Assembly (NCBI GenBank): GCA_021771675.1
Contig: JAETOP010000027.1
Span: 1-34,631 of the forward strand
Length of the DNA stretch: 34,631 nt
Direction: 5' to 3'
Source of the DNA: Oscillospiraceae bacterium
GTDB taxonomy: Bacteria; Bacillota_A; Clostridia; Oscillospirales; Oscillospiraceae
The stretch's first letter is position 1. Each line of letters starts with the position of its first letter. Both the position numbers and the translations under genes were made by a program. Of this stretch, positions 1-7,292 are shown one piece after another. Under the pieces are notes generated by a model. That model made no database searches, was not told the origin of the DNA, and worked only from the letters and a program-made list of their open reading frames with translations.

Positions 1-4
1 TACC

Positions 5-58
5 CCCGTATCCCGGATAGTACACACTACTCGCATATACTATCCGCTACTTTACGGG
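5..58. repeat. Long imperfect palindrome at the window edge
   Basis: Outer arms 5-10 and 53-58 (CCCGTA/TACGGG) and inner arms 15-22 and 38-45 (GGATAGTA/TACTATCC) nest into one hairpin. No convincing ORF covers it. It could be a regulatory hairpin or the end of a repeat continuing left of the window. The rest of 1-540 is AT-rich, and I see no gene in it, only the hairpins listed separately. Confidence 0.35.
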
Positions 59-206
59 AGTATTGTTTCATACCGCAGGGCTTACTGCAAGTCGGTGTTA
101 GTTTTGACGCTTACTTAAAAAGGATAGAAATACCTTCAAATTGCAGTAAAACCTGAATTCTTCCGAATTTATAACATACAAGACATAAAATTTTTGAATT
201 GTACTG

Positions 207-268
207 AAAACCGGGAAGTTCTGCGGTTGAATGCTAAAAATGCAGCAGAAATAATTGACCGGTTTTTT
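207..268 (+). terminator. Terminator-like branched hairpin
   Basis: AAAACCGG (207-214) pairs with CCGGTTTTTT (259-268), enclosing a second stem TTCTGC/GCAGAA (219-224/245-250). The T-run after the closing arm suggests a rho-independent terminator for plus-strand transcription entering from the left. No gene is visible upstream in the window, so this is weak. Confidence 0.3.
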
Positions 269-424
269 AAGATGCAGATTATAATTATAACATTCACAAT
301 TACAATTTTATTTTGAGAAACTCAAATAATTCGAGCCAGATTTTCCTTGATTTTATTTGGAATTACGTAATTTCTCAACTTTCTTCTCTATTGTATGTTA
401 TAAAAAACGTAGGATTTAGAGTAA

Positions 425-472
425 AATCGCTACCCGGGAAGGTTCAAGCCCAAAGGTGGCGATTATTTTTTG
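425..472 (+). terminator. Rho-independent terminator candidate
   Basis: Arms AATCGCTACC (425-434) and GGTGGCGATT (455-464) pair over 10 bp with one wobble, and a T-run follows at 466-471. It overlaps a short ORF (313-498) that has no ribosome-binding site, one reason not to call that ORF a gene. Confidence 0.4.
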
Positions 473-561
473 CTTATTTCTTGACACGGAAGAAATAAAT
501 CGTGTAACGAGGAACAAATAATATAGCGAATAGTATCCCTCTCTGGGGGTAAGGAGTCCAC

Positions 562-714
562 AGCTATGCTTCTTCGAATGTTGGAAGAAGGAATACGGTG
601 GTCAAGGGCGATACTCTCTGGGAGATTGCCACCAAGTACCTCGGCAAGGGAAGCCGCCGCACGGATTGGCCTCCAATGTGATCTACACCGGCTGGAAGCT
701 GAAGATCCCCAATA
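562..714 (+). pseudogene. LysM-domain relic, frameshifted
   Basis: One frame reads the first half of a LysM peptidoglycan-binding motif (VVKGDTLWEIATKYLGKGS, about 597-653) and then stops. A second frame, from about 666, reads the second half (NVIYTGWKLKIPNK). The middle of the domain is missing, and the upstream frame opens just after a TAA with no start codon. LysM domains bind cell-wall glycans and are common in phage tail and cell-wall proteins. This is the broken 3' end of such a gene, with an intact-looking terminator just downstream. The family call is good; the parent protein is unknown. Confidence 0.6.
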
Positions 715-729
715 AGCAGGGCCAGAAAA

Positions 730-769
730 CCTCACTGTCAGACTATGTTCTGGCGGCGAGGTTTTTCTT
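730..769 (+). terminator. Terminator after the LysM relic
   Basis: CCTCACTGTCAG (730-741) pairs with CTGGCGGCGAGG (750-761), 12 positions with one mismatch and two wobbles, 8-nt loop, followed by TTTTTCTTT. It sits at the expected end of the LysM gene relic. Confidence 0.5.
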
Positions 770-770
770 T

Positions 771-840
771 GGCAACACCGCACAATGGGAGCTTCGGCTT
801 TCGGCGGATCTTTTGCCCCATTATGCGGTGTTGCCCTTTT
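771..840 (+). terminator. 20-bp hairpin followed by a T-run
   Basis: GGCAACACCGCACAATGGGA (771-790) is nearly the reverse complement of 816-835, with a 25-nt loop and CTTTTT after it. This may be a second terminator or a small palindromic repeat. It isolates the accessory gene set starting at 910 from upstream transcription. Confidence 0.4.
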
Positions 841-909
841 TATCTGTCCGTTTTATGGGACTATTCTATTTGTATAATAATGCCATACAGAGAAAGGAGA
901 TGACCCCAA

Positions 910-1491
910 GTGGTATTCTACAGCATAAAAAGCACTGAGAAGGTATTTCACCTCCCCCACTGCAAAATCCGTCAGCGGATGAACAAGGAGTACGAGCAAC
1001 ACTTCGATACCCCAGAAGAAGCCAGAGAACATGGCTATCGGATGTGTAACTGCTGCTCCCCGGTTGGTTCCCGGCTTCGCAAAGAACAAGTTGCAGTCAA
1101 TCAGTTCTGCCAGGAGAATGGCGTTTCCTGCCGCCAGGAAGATGGCCAGCTCCACATTCGTACCCCACACAGCAAGTGGCGTATCATCGTGAATGGGAAC
1201 GCTAAGAAACTTTTCCTTTATCACAAGAACAGCTATGAAAAGCCGGAGCGGATTCCCAGCATTGTCCCCGGCCACCACTCCCAAGCAATCCGATGTGACA
1301 GTATCATGGGATATCTTCAGTACATCGTCGAACATGATACTTTCCGAGTTCGAGAGCGAAAAATCGCCAAGAAGAAGAAACGCGCATATCACAATCTGCG
1401 GAAGAATACTTGGAAGTATCAAAAAGGTCGCAGTAATGCCCGAGTCAGTGCAAACCAGTTATATTCCGTTTTGGATAATGTATATTTTTAA
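910..1491 (+). CDS. Ada-like Zn-ribbon protein of unknown function
   Basis: 193 residues starting at GTG, with AAAGGAG about 10 nt upstream. The N-terminus has H14, C18 and, 27 residues later, C46-x-x-C49 (context FHLPHC...EEAREHGYRMCNCC). This spacing is typical of the Ada-type zinc-binding domain found in many DNA- and RNA-acting proteins. The middle has no motif I recognise. The C-terminal third is very basic (a run of Lys/Arg near residue 155), fitting nucleic-acid binding. It is followed 14 nt later by the acidic protein at 1506 and then a 34-residue ORF, so the three look like one operon. I cannot name a family; the zinc-ribbon reading is moderately secure and the nucleic-acid role is inference. 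Confidence 0.7.
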   Translation: MVFYSIKSTEKVFHLPHCKIRQRMNKEYEQHFDTPEEAREHGYRMCNCCSPVGSRLRKEQVAVNQFCQENGVSCRQEDGQLHIRTPHSKWRIIVNGNAKKLFLYHKNSYEKPERIPSIVPGHHSQAIRCDSIMGYLQYIVEHDTFRVRERKIAKKKKRAYHNLRKNTWKYQKGRSNARVSANQLYSVLDNVYF

Positions 1492-1505
1492 AGGAGTGCA
1501 TAACT

Positions 1506-2087
1506 ATGACTAATTTTGAAGCAATTCTCCAGATGGATGCAACCAAGTTAGAAACCTTTCTGGATCATGTTTACCTTACTGGCTTAAACACTGGTATGTA
1601 CGCTGCCACCCTGGAGGAGGCAGAACAGGAAGCAGTGTTAGACAGCAATTTCTACGATATGAAGTGGTTGCTCTCAGAGGCGGAGGATGCTACCCGTCTG
1701 GTCTTCGCCGAAGATGGTGATACTTATATGCCCCAGGCTTTGACCATGGCGGTTCTACGCAGTGCCGGTATCGACCCAAAGGTGGCAGAAAGCCTTGCCG
1801 AAGAAGCAGAATCTGCCCAAACAGGACGCAAGGCTTTCCGTGTAAAAATCGGAGCCACACTAACCATCCGGGAAGGCATTGAGGACCTCCCTGACTTGGA
1901 TGAGATGAATGTGTCCGAATTACAAGCCCTGTTGGAAAAACTACAGCAGGAGCTGGCTATTTTACAGGCGGACGAGCCGGACGATGATGACTCTGATGAG
2001 TACGAAGCATGGGAAGAAGATATTGAGACTCTGGAAGATCAGATTTCTCAGGTCGAAGATGCCATTGACGAACTGGATGAGGATTAA
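1506..2087 (+). CDS. Acidic coiled-coil protein, unknown function
   Basis: 193 residues, ATG, with AAAGGAG 9 nt upstream. The composition is strongly acidic. Residues from about 130 to the end alternate leucines with Glu/Gln and then a run of Asp, as expected of a coiled coil ending in a disordered acidic tail. No signal peptide, membrane segment or catalytic motif is visible. It lies 14 nt after the Zn-ribbon-like gene and 12 nt before the 34-residue ORF. The upstream neighbour's tail is very basic, so the two products could bind each other, but that is inference. Not recognised. Confidence 0.65.
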   Translation: MTNFEAILQMDATKLETFLDHVYLTGLNTGMYAATLEEAEQEAVLDSNFYDMKWLLSEAEDATRLVFAEDGDTYMPQALTMAVLRSAGIDPKVAESLAEEAESAQTGRKAFRVKIGATLTIREGIEDLPDLDEMNVSELQALLEKLQQELAILQADEPDDDDSDEYEAWEEDIETLEDQISQVEDAIDELDED

Positions 2088-2099
2088 GGAGGTTACACC

Positions 2100-2204
2100 A
2101 TGGCGAGAGACGGATACAGCCGCAAAGGACTGTTTGGCACTACCCATCACTACGATGATAAGGGTAAGGAACGGGCATATAGCCACAAGGTGGCTGTTTG
2201 GTAA
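2100..2204 (+). CDS. 34-residue ORF, repeat-unit-like peptide
   Basis: The ATG is preceded by a strong AAGGAGG (2087-2093) overlapping the stop codon of the upstream gene, which points to coupled translation. The peptide is MARDGYSRKGLFGTTHHYDD followed by a basic 14-residue tail. The pattern GLFG...HYD..GK...YS resembles a single unit of a short glycine/tyrosine repeat seen in hypothetical proteins of gut Bacillota. It ends close to the tRNA array transcribed toward it, so it may have been truncated by a deletion. Function unknown. Confidence 0.5.
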   Translation: MARDGYSRKGLFGTTHHYDDKGKERAYSHKVAVW

Positions 2205-2261
2205 TTCCTGCCATCATAAGAAGAATCAGAGATAATACCAGTTGCACTGTACTGACCCATG

Positions 2262-2337
2262 TGGTGGAACCGGCTGGAATTGAACCAGCGACGCACAGGT
2301 TTTCAGCCTGTCGCTCTACCGACTGAGCTACGGCTCC
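2262..2337 (-). tRNA. tRNA-Phe (GAA)
   Basis: 76 nt including encoded CCA. Acceptor GGAGCCG pairs with CGGTTCC (one G-U); the D arm is normal; the anticodon loop CTGAAAA gives GAA; the T arm is canonical. It is the last gene of the five-tRNA minus-strand array. Confidence 0.95.
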
Positions 2338-2342
2338 GTAAA

Positions 2343-2418
2343 TGGTGATGCCTACGGGACTCGAACCCGTATTACCAGCTTGAGAGGCTGGCGTCCTAAC
2401 CAACTAGACGAAGGCACC
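2343..2418 (-). tRNA. tRNA-Glu (CTC)
   Basis: 76 nt with CCA. Acceptor GGTGCCT/AGGCATC has one G-U pair. Anticodon stem CCAGC/GCTGG holds loop CTCTCAA, giving anticodon CTC. It lies 5 nt from tRNA-Phe. A CTC glutamate tRNA is redundant with the TTC species in the same array. Confidence 0.93.
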
Positions 2419-2421
2419 ATA

Positions 2422-2498
2422 TGGAGATACGGGCCGGATTCGAACCGGCGACTAACAGATTTGCAGTCTGTCCTCTTGGGCCGCTTGAGTACCGTATC
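2422..2498 (-). tRNA. tRNA-Cys (GCA)
   Basis: 77 nt with CCA. Acceptor GATACGG/CCGTATC is fully paired. The D stem is only 3 bp (CTC/GAG) with an 11-nt loop. Anticodon stem ACAGA/TCTGT encloses CTGCAAA, giving GCA; T stem GCCGG/CCGGC. The discriminator is U, the usual cysteine identity base. Confidence 0.93.
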
Positions 2499-2499
2499 A

Positions 2500-2574
2500 T
2501 GGCTGGGATAGCTGGACTCGAACCAGCGATGCCGGTGTCAAAGACCGGAGCCTTGACCGCTTGGCTATATCCCA
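2500..2574 (-). tRNA. tRNA-Gln (TTG)
   Basis: 75 nt with CCA. Acceptor TGGGATA/TATCCCA begins with the weak U1-A72 pair typical of glutamine tRNA, with G as discriminator. Anticodon stem CCGGT/ACCGG with loop CTTTGAC gives TTG. Confidence 0.94.
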
Positions 2575-2580
2575 TTATTG

Positions 2581-2657
2581 TGGTGATCCGCACCGGATTT
2601 GAACCGAGCATTACAGCCTTGAAAGGGCTGTGTCCTTACCATTTAGACGAGCGGACC
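2581..2657 (-). tRNA. tRNA-Glu (TTC), slightly degenerate
   Basis: 77 nt with CCA. Acceptor GGTCCGC/GCGGATC has one G-U pair. Anticodon stem CAGCC/GGCTG with loop CTTTCAA gives TTC. The T stem (CTCGG/CCGGT) has a mismatched outer pair, which suggests relaxed selection. It is first in the array, directly downstream of the XRE-like gene. Confidence 0.88.
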
Positions 2658-2684
2658 AGGTTTGCAGGGAGCAGCCTCCCTGCC

Positions 2685-2915
2685 TCAGGAATGCGTTGTT
2701 ACAAGAATATCGTCGATAAGAACACCAAAAAGTGCTGCAAGAACGATCAGATTGTCGACAGTTGGGAGTGCTACCCCATTCTGCCACTTGTAAATAGCCT
2801 GTGGAGAATTAAAGCCGAAGACCATTTGCAGGTCATGAACGCTAAGGCCAGCAGCCTTCCGTAGATTTACAATATTGGCACCGGTTAGTGCCAGGTCAAC
2901 TGTTGGAATGTTCAT
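2685..2915 (-). CDS. Small XRE-like helix-turn-helix protein
   Basis: 76 residues from the ATG at 2915, chosen because AGGAGG stands 8 nt upstream; a longer frame to 2981 has no ribosome-binding site. The sequence reads as a lambda-repressor-like HTH: NIVNLRKAAGLSVHDLQ (helices 1-2), FNSPQAIYKWQNG (recognition helix), then TVDNLIVLAALFGVLIDDIL. It has no effector domain. It lies between the 44-residue gene and the tRNA array on the same strand and 27 nt from the first tRNA, so it could control the array and its own operon. The family call is firm; the target is unknown. Confidence 0.85.
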   Translation of the reverse strand: MNIPTVDLALTGANIVNLRKAAGLSVHDLQMVFGFNSPQAIYKWQNGVALPTVDNLIVLAALFGVLIDDILVTTHS

Positions 2916-2960
2916 CGTAAACACCTCCTGTCCTGAATTATTTGACCATAAGCGGACGTA

Positions 2961-2993
2961 AAAACCGCCTGTCTCATTCAAGACAAGCGGCTT
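2961..2993 (-). terminator. Terminator between the 44-residue gene and the XRE gene
   Basis: On the minus strand CCGCTTGTCT pairs with AGACAGGCGG around a 6-nt loop and is followed by TTTTTAC. It separates the 44-residue gene from the XRE-like gene, which therefore probably has its own promoter or depends on read-through. Confidence 0.6.
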
Positions 2994-3023
2994 TCAATAA
3001 TTCAGATAGGATGATGCCAGGGC

Positions 3024-3158
3024 TTATTCCTGGTATACCATGCTGGTCTGATACTTCTGCTTATCCTGAAAATGAGTGTGCTTTGCAAAGCTATTTTCCT
3101 CGTGCTGGAAGATAGCTTGACATTCACAATCAGCAAAAGCGGAAGTAACGGTCTTCAT
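3024..3158 (-). CDS. 44-residue protein, unknown
   Basis: Start at ATG 3158, with AAAGGA about 8 nt upstream; the longer frame to 3233 has no ribosome-binding site. The peptide carries a CEC motif (residues 11-13) and several His/Gln/Lys residues, with no membrane segment or signal peptide. It lies between the rtcB relic and a terminator, in the same orientation as both. I do not recognise it. A real start with a good ribosome-binding site and terminator argues that it is expressed. Confidence 0.5.
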   Translation of the reverse strand: MKTVTSAFADCECQAIFQHEENSFAKHTHFQDKQKYQTSMVYQE

Positions 3159-3251
3159 GATAGAGTCCTTTCTGTAAAAGCAGTTGTTCCTGATTTCTGA
3201 AATCAGTATAGCATAAGGTTTCAGATTTGTCATTCAACTTGTGGTTAAAAG

Positions 3252-3371
3252 TTATTCGGCTGCCTTGAAGTTGTAAACGGGGGCAATCCGCTCCACAATT
3301 TGGACCGCAGGCCCAATCTGAGAGATAATCTCATCCATACCCTTATAGGCCATAGGAGCTTCGTCCAGGGT
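3252..3371 (-). pseudogene. rtcB: rtcB 3' fragment (tRNA-splicing ligase RtcB C-terminus)
   Basis: The minus strand reads LDEAPMAYKGMDEIISQIG and then, after a few residues, VERIAPVYNFKAAE-stop. This is the C-terminal signature of RtcB, the GTP-dependent ligase joining 2',3'-cyclic-phosphate or 3'-phosphate RNA ends to 5'-OH ends. Upstream of about 3371 the similarity stops, and an in-frame stop occurs at 3414-3416. The roughly 400 residues carrying the metal-binding and guanylation His residues are absent, so nothing active can be made. Its position beside a tRNA array fits the known link of RtcB with tRNA repair. Confidence 0.75.
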
Positions 3372-3528
3372 ACAGAAGGCTGTCCATTTGTGAGAATGTG
3401 CAGAACGACACACGATCAGTATATTACTGCTTTTTCACAGAATTTTTGGATTTTTGCTTGCCAGTCTGCGTCAAATAGGCTATTATAGAATTACGAATTG
3501 GTCTATTGGGAGGTACGGCCACGGCTAT

Positions 3529-3545
3529 ATTCAGAGTTTCCTTAG
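3529..3545. repeat. Inverted-repeat end left of the SGNH gene
   Basis: ATTCAGAGTTTCCTTAG here is the reverse complement, 15 of 17 bases, of 4260-4276 right of the SGNH gene; a third related copy ends the palindromic element near 4428. The SGNH gene is thus bracketed by matching repeat ends. Confidence 0.5.
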
Positions 3546-3558
3546 GATGTGGTAGAAA

Positions 3559-4263
3559 ATGAATGATTTTTGGGGCGCTTTAATTGTCATTGGTGCAGGT
3601 TTTTTTGTGGCAGCGGCGGCGTATTATCGAGTGATGAATCCCTCGATTATGACGCTCGGCACTGGCCCCATCCGCATTGCCTGTGTAGGGGACAGCATTA
3701 CTTACGGCATGGGTGTATTGGGGCGAAGAAGGAAATGGTCTTATCCCGGATGCCTGATCCGGCTGCTGGGCAATCAATACACCGTCATTAACTACGGCCT
3801 GAGTGATCGAAGTCTTTTGTCTTCTTCAGACAAGCCATATTTTTCGGAGAAAATCGGAAAGGCAGCTTGGAATTCGGATGCAGACATTCTGCTGCTGATG
3901 CTGGGTTCCAACGACAGTAAACGCATCAATTGGGCCCCTGCACAATTTCGCAGCGAATTGCTGGAAACCCTTCAACATTACCAGCAAAAGGACATAAAAG
4001 ACCTGTTTATACTGATCCCGCCCAAGGTGTTTACCAAACATCCCGGAAAAACCAGCTGTAATGAGCAGATCCTGCGGGACGAACTGCGGCCGATTGTGCA
4101 CTCTGTCGCACAGGCGTGCGGCGTTCCCTGTATTGATTTATATGCTGTAACCCGGGAACATCGGGAGTGGTTTCCCGATACCATCCATCCCAACGGCGCA
4201 GGAAATCTTGCCATTGCAAAGAAGATAATGGATACCCTCAAAGCTTCCGGCGCTTTGAGTTAG
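3559..4263 (+). CDS. SGNH/GDSL hydrolase, membrane-anchored, probable carbohydrate esterase
   Basis: 234 residues. Residues 6-22 form an N-terminal hydrophobic segment, so the enzyme is probably tethered outside the membrane. SGNH blocks are visible: GDSIT with nucleophile Ser46, the G-S-N118-D block (LGSND) and D207-T-I-H210 with the catalytic Asp and His. The family includes acetyl-xylan esterases, lipases and peptidoglycan or glycan deacetylases. The next gene on the same strand is a GH10 xylanase, so an acetyl-xylan esterase role is the best guess, but substrate cannot be read from sequence. The ribosome-binding site is weak (AGGA about 11 nt upstream). The stop codon lies inside the left end of the palindromic element that follows. 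Confidence 0.85.
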   Translation: MNDFWGALIVIGAGFFVAAAAYYRVMNPSIMTLGTGPIRIACVGDSITYGMGVLGRRRKWSYPGCLIRLLGNQYTVINYGLSDRSLLSSSDKPYFSEKIGKAAWNSDADILLLMLGSNDSKRINWAPAQFRSELLETLQHYQQKDIKDLFILIPPKVFTKHPGKTSCNEQILRDELRPIVHSVAQACGVPCIDLYAVTREHREWFPDTIHPNGAGNLAIAKKIMDTLKASGALS

Positions 4264-4428
4264 GGAAACTCTGAATAAATCGCCTGCGGCAGGGCAGCGA
4301 ATCTTTTGCCCCATCCGCGCAGTTCTGAAAATGGGAAATACATACAGTATTCCTCCATTTTCAGAACTTTCGGCTGTGCCAAAATCTTCTGCTGCCTGCT
4401 CTTGCCGATTTAATCAGAGCTTCCTTAG
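4260..4428. repeat. Imperfect palindromic repeat element (MITE-like)
   Basis: Almost the whole stretch folds on itself. The left end, TTAGGGAAACTCTGAATAAA from 4260, mirrors the right end GATTTAATCAGAGCTTCC near 4407-4424. The inner arms AGTTCTGAAAATGG (4321-4334) and CCATTTTCAGAACT (4355-4368) surround a core, ATACATACAGTAT (4338-4350). No ORF lies inside. It separates the SGNH and xylanase genes and supplies the stop codon of the former. 4429-4512 shows no clear promoter. Confidence 0.65.
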
Positions 4429-4512
4429 ATTTGAGTTAGAGATATTTTGGATAAAAAGATTGCCTGAGGAAGAAATATGAGGGCAGTCCTAAGAAGGAAA
4501 GGAGCATATATC

Positions 4513-7020
4513 GTGAAAAAGTTTTATTCCTGGAAAAAGCTATGTGCGCTTCTCAGCGCAGCAATGACCGCCGGGGCGCTTAGCGGCTTTGGCGCTGGGC
4601 CTGTCTTTGCTGAACAGGCCGAGCGCTTTGCTGCGTATCCGGAGCTTCGGGAGCTGTATGCCGAAGATTTTCGGATTGGCGTAGCCTGCGAAGCAATCAG
4701 CCATTGGAATAATCGTCTATCTGAAATTGGCAATGCTGATAAAGAAGCGCTGATCTTGAAAGAGTTTAACTCCATCACCTTTGGAAACGAGCTAAAGCCC
4801 GCCTACAACATGGCGTATTCCAGCGCCGAAGCCACAGAAACCAATTTGCCATTTGGACATAACCGGGCGGCAATTGAGATGCTGGACTGGGCCAAAGAAA
4901 ACGGGATGCCGGTGCGTGGACATACGCTGATCTGGCATTCCCAGTGTGAGGACGCAGTGTTTTGCAAGGGCTATAAACCGGTATACCAGTCCGACAACAA
5001 GCTGGATCCGGCGTGCCTGGTGGATGCGGAGACGATGAAACTCCGGATGGAAAGCTACATTCACCATGTCATGGAGTATATGTACGCCAATGGCTATGGT
5101 GACGTGATTTACGCCTGGGATGTGGTGAACGAGGCCATTGAACCCGGCGCAAATTCCAGAGATATGCGGGAAAGCTACTGGTACCAGATCATCGGAGAGG
5201 AATTTCTGTTCGATGCCTTCCAGTACGCCCGGGAAGCCGCAGCGCAGTATTCCGTGGAATACGCTGGGCTGTATGGCATTGACCCCACCGACCCAGAGGC
5301 TGTTAAAGCCATTCAGCCGAAGCTTTTTTACAACGACTACAATGAGTTCCAGCCCAGGAAACGGGATGCCATTCTTCGTGCGGTTGAGCCGATTGCCCAG
5401 GCGGGATACCTGGATGGCATCGGTATGCAGGGCCATTTGTCTGATACCACGGATATTGACAGTTATATTACGGCACTGAAGCTGTTCAGCGCAGCGGGGT
5501 ATGAAGTGCAAATTACCGAATTGGATGTGACCAGAAGCTCTTCCGGAGAAAAAGCGGAGTACAACCAAGGGCAGTTCTACTATGCGCTGTTCCGTGCGCT
5601 GCTGGATGCAAAGAAAGAGGGAGCCAATTTAACCGGCGTGACGATTTGGGGCCTGACGGATGATAATTCCTGGAAGAAGGAATCCTCTCCCCTGATCTTC
5701 CGGGGAGACCTTACCGCCAAGCCCGCATTCACAGGGATTGTCAACGCCAAAACCGGTGAGCCCATGCCTCAGCCAGAATATGAAGCACCGGACTTTTCAG
5801 ACGCATTCTTTACTTTTGATGAGGCGGAAACTGACAAGTCGGAGTCTGGCTTCTGGAAGCGGGGCGGCGGCAATGTTGCGGTGCAAAGTGAAGTGACGCA
5901 TTCCGGCAATGGAGCGCTGTTGGATAGCGGCAGAACGGAATCCTGGCATGGTGCCAGCTTTGATGTGTCTCGCTTTGCCGGTCAGACCATATCCGTTCAC
6001 GCTTGGGTCAAAACCGAAGATTCCCAAGTGAAGCTTACTGCAGATATTGACGGTACATGGCCTACCGTTGCTGCTGCGAGCAGTGTTGGCGGGGATTGGG
6101 TTCCCATCGGAGGCAGCTATACCATCCCCAGTGATCTGTCCGGATTAAGTCTCTATTTTGAGACCAATGGCAAGGCGGATCTATACATTGATGATGTATC
6201 GGTGAAGCTGGTGGGAATGAATGAGAATTTTGAAGCTGCATCCCACGTTATGCTCCCCAGGGGCGTTGGACACATGCCCCAGCTTGCAAAAACCTCCCAG
6301 GAAGCCCACAGCGGCAGGTATGCTTTACAGGTTACCCGTCAGGCCCAGGAGGCCACGGTGATGTTGGATGTGAGCAAATACACAGGAAGGGTTGTGGAAA
6401 TCTGCGCCTTTGTGAAAACCGATGATGACACAATTCGAATGGGAGTAGATGGTGAGAACCTGGCAGCAGAAGTTCCTGCTGTCAAAAATGACTGGACGGA
6501 GCTTCGCAGTGTATTTCCCATTCCGGCTGATCGTACCTCTGCGCAAATTTTTATTGAGACATCCGGCTCGGCGGATTACTATGTAGATGATATTTCCGTA
6601 AGGATTGGAAAGGCCAGTGTCGATTTGGAGGATGGAGCCATGCCTTTTACCACCCGTTGGCAAGGAGCCGGAACCTTGGCTGTTGTGGAAGAGGATGGAA
6701 ACCTTTGTGCCAGGCTCAGCAACCGGGCAGAAGCGTACTACGGGATCAGCTATGATATAACGCCATACCTGGGTATGGAAGTAGAGGTATCTTTTGATGT
6801 TAAGTCGGAGGACACAGAGGTTAAGCTGTCCGGGGAGATTGACCAGCTCTGGCCCAATTACATTGTGGCCACCGTTCAGCCGGGAGCGTATACTACGGTC
6901 CGTGGAGTGATCCGGCTTCCAAAAGACTTACCTGCCTTGCGGGTTTATATCGAATCCAACGGTAAATCCGACTTGTATGTGGATAACTTCATGGTTCAAA
7001 GAGCCCCCGTTGAATCATAA
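4513..7020 (+). CDS. Secreted GH10 endo-1,4-beta-xylanase with three C-terminal CBM-like modules
   Basis: Start set at GTG 4513, since GAAAGGAG ends 8 nt upstream and the product begins with a signal peptide (basic MKKFYSWKK, then an Ala/Leu/Gly-rich core ending FAEQ); an ATG at 4477 adds 12 residues and has no such site. The GH10 domain covers about residues 40-415: the acid/base Glu207 lies in WDVVNEA, the nucleophile Glu336 in ITELDV, and NELKP and HTLIWHSQ are conserved substrate-cleft motifs. Three beta-sandwich modules of about 130 residues follow, each ending in a D/Y-V-D-D/N motif, like CBM4/9/22-type xylan-binding modules. No dockerin or sorting signal is seen, so it is probably released. 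It likely cuts xylan chains, with the upstream SGNH hydrolase perhaps removing acyl groups. Confidence 0.93.
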   Translation: MKKFYSWKKLCALLSAAMTAGALSGFGAGPVFAEQAERFAAYPELRELYAEDFRIGVACEAISHWNNRLSEIGNADKEALILKEFNSITFGNELKPAYNMAYSSAEATETNLPFGHNRAAIEMLDWAKENGMPVRGHTLIWHSQCEDAVFCKGYKPVYQSDNKLDPACLVDAETMKLRMESYIHHVMEYMYANGYGDVIYAWDVVNEAIEPGANSRDMRESYWYQIIGEEFLFDAFQYAREAAAQYSVEYAGLYGIDPTDPEAVKAIQPKLFYNDYNEFQPRKRDAILRAVEPIAQAGYLDGIGMQGHLSDTTDIDSYITALKLFSAAGYEVQITELDVTRSSSGEKAEYNQGQFYYALFRALLDAKKEGANLTGVTIWGLTDDNSWKKESSPLIFRGDLTAKPAFTGIVNAKTGEPMPQPEYEAPDFSDAFFTFDEAETDKSESGFWKRGGGNVAVQSEVTHSGNGALLDSGRTESWHGASFDVSRFAGQTISVHAWVKTEDSQVKLTADIDGTWPTVAAASSVGGDWVPIGGSYTIPSDLSGLSLYFETNGKADLYIDDVSVKLVGMNENFEAASHVMLPRGVGHMPQLAKTSQEAHSGRYALQVTRQAQEATVMLDVSKYTGRVVEICAFVKTDDDTIRMGVDGENLAAEVPAVKNDWTELRSVFPIPADRTSAQIFIETSGSADYYVDDISVRIGKASVDLEDGAMPFTTRWQGAGTLAVVEEDGNLCARLSNRAEAYYGISYDITPYLGMEVEVSFDVKSEDTEVKLSGEIDQLWPNYIVATVQPGAYTTVRGVIRLPKDLPALRVYIESNGKSDLYVDNFMVQRAPVES

Positions 7021-7043
7021 ACGCGGAGTGACATAATATGATC

Positions 7044-7081
7044 CCCCCTAAAGCAGACCCTAAAATCTGCCTTAGGGGGAA
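7044..7081. other. 15-bp hairpin after the xylanase gene
   Basis: TCCCCCTAAAGCAGA pairs with TCTGCCTTAGGGGGA around an 8-nt loop, 25 nt after the stop codon. It has no T-run on either side, so it may stabilise the 3' end rather than terminate. The rest of 7082-7290 shows nothing recognisable; a 121-codon ORF there has no ribosome-binding site and no family. Confidence 0.4.
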
Positions 7082-7292
7082 ATTCAATGGCCAAATGAAC
7101 CATACCAGGATAGTAGACAGCAAAAATTGTACCAGCCTTTTTATGAAGCGCCAGCCCCGCTCCCGCATGGAGCGGAGGACATTGCCCGGCGTTGGCAGAT
7201 GGTATCGTCCAGCGCTTTTTGAAGTCTGGATATTCTATTTTGCAAATATGTCTGCTGTGCGGTATTTCCCGGAGAAAAATTGCACAGTTGAT

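Noticed and set aside
313..498. 61-codon ORF near the left edge
   Set aside because: No ribosome-binding site, and a terminator hairpin lies inside it.
2685..2981. Longer 98-residue version of the XRE-like protein
   Set aside because: The extra 22 residues run through the upstream ribosome-binding region and a terminator stem. The ATG at 2915 has a proper AGGAGG.
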